Of a stretch of DNA of 19,358 nucleotides, positions 18,956 to 19,358 are shown in pieces. Every line of letters begins with the position of its first letter. Position 1 is the stretch's first letter. Both the position numbers and the translations under genes were made by a program. The DNA is from Candidatus Saccharimonadota bacterium (lineage in GTDB: Bacteria > Patescibacteriota > Saccharimonadia > Saccharimonadales > UBA10212). The notes beneath the pieces are model-generated. The model made no database searches. It was given only the letters and a program-made list of their open reading frames with translations, and was not told the DNA's origin. The stretch spans positions 1-19,358 of the forward strand of contig JAQGHE010000010.1 of the NCBI GenBank assembly GCA_028288985.1, written 5' to 3'.

Positions 18956-19358
18956 ATGGATGAAGATCACAAACTAGAGGAGAATGATCACAGAAGGCTG
19001 GGGCAGGAACTCAATCTCTTTTTCATATCCAATGATGTCGGGTCAGGCCTACCACTTCTTATGCCTAGGGGTGAGGTTATCAAAAACGAGCTGATGAAAT
19101 ATATGCGCGAAAAGGAAGAAAATTTGGGCTATCAATATGTCTCGACCCCTGTATTAGCTCAAGCTGATCTCTATAAACGGTCTGGGCACGCAGATTACTA
19201 TTTAGAAAATATGTATGCCACTCAACCTGATGAGGACGGCAATACATTTTATATAAAGCCCATGAACTGCCCTCATCACCACATGATTTTTGAAAAAATG
19301 GTCACTAGTTATCGCGATTTACCCCTGAAATTATCTGAGCATGGTGGGCTATATAGAT
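18956..19358 (+). CDS. thrS: Threonyl-tRNA synthetase without TGS and editing domains, 5' part
   Basis: This enzyme charges tRNA-Thr with threonine. The 134 codons present run off the window end. The protein starts MDEDHKLEENDHRRLGQELNLFFISN and goes straight into the class II catalytic core. Motif 1 lies in GLPLLMPRGEVIKNELMKYMREKEENLGYQYVSTPVL. RSGHADYYLENMY and IKPMNCPHH follow, where the Cys is the first zinc ligand. Then comes LPLKLSEHGGLYR, the beginning of motif 2. In standard bacterial ThrRS the DHRxxG segment comes after about 240 residues of TGS and editing domains; here it comes after 11. An in-frame TAA at 18947-18949 and the promoter at 18940 show that no coding extension exists upstream. 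Confidence 0.9.
   Translation, partial: MDEDHKLEENDHRRLGQELNLFFISNDVGSGLPLLMPRGEVIKNELMKYMREKEENLGYQYVSTPVLAQADLYKRSGHADYYLENMYATQPDEDGNTFYIKPMNCPHHHMIFEKMVTSYRDLPLKLSEHGGLYR

Noticed and set aside
1..19358. CRISPR arrays, insertion sequences or prophage
   Set aside because: No regularly spaced direct repeats, transposase frames or phage structural genes were seen. The only recombinase has the length and motifs of a housekeeping Xer protein.

Overview
The window looks like a piece of a Patescibacteria (CPR) chromosome, most likely Saccharibacteria (TM7). This is an inference from gene content and style. Genes are compact, a type IV pilus locus is present, and there are many small membrane-anchored proteins. 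TGA is used as a normal stop (genes ending at 3217, 13020 and 14946), which argues against the TGA-recoding CPR lineages. Two genes look actinobacterial, and actinobacteria are the usual hosts of Saccharibacteria. No 16S or other phylogenetic marker is present to prove the assignment.

Layout. (1) 1-7185, + strand: a type IV pilus assembly and minor pilin locus. It holds the 3' end of a pilin, a prepilin peptidase, FimT/GspH-, PilV- and PilW-like minor pilins, a membrane-anchored accessory protein, and a giant PilX-like protein with a Cys- and Ig-rich C-terminus. (2) 7190-10280, - strand: two secreted hydrolase-type genes (a glycoside-hydrolase-like protein and a cutinase-family esterase) separated by an unrelated membrane-anchored protein. 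The two hydrolase genes share a 5' leader/Shine-Dalgarno element and a 3' double-hairpin/terminator element, so they look like two cargoes in one cassette frame. (3) 10390-11390, - strand: a complete XerC/D-type tyrosine recombinase. Its start codon can be locked in a 13-bp stem formed with the predicted 5' end of its own mRNA. (4) 11488-18450: housekeeping genes. These are ndk, a small unknown gene behind tRNA-Arg, a bacterial-PH membrane protein with a membrane-anchored PpiC-type foldase, tRNAs Asp, Thr and Gly, a small membrane protein with a GT2 glycosyltransferase, nrdR, an unlisted 40-codon gene with its own terminator, and tgt. (5) 18451-19358: tRNA-Val, a highly structured stretch that may be a small RNA, and the start of a threonyl-tRNA synthetase that lacks the usual N-terminal TGS and editing domains.

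A recurring theme is how genes start. Transcription-unit-leading genes repeatedly have an extended -10 box (TGnTAnnnT) a few bases before the ATG, so transcripts should be leaderless or nearly so. Several genes inside operons (3214, 13031, 14996) carry Shine-Dalgarno sites. I used this pattern to correct several starts (360, 1205, 4663, 11488, 12445, 17367).
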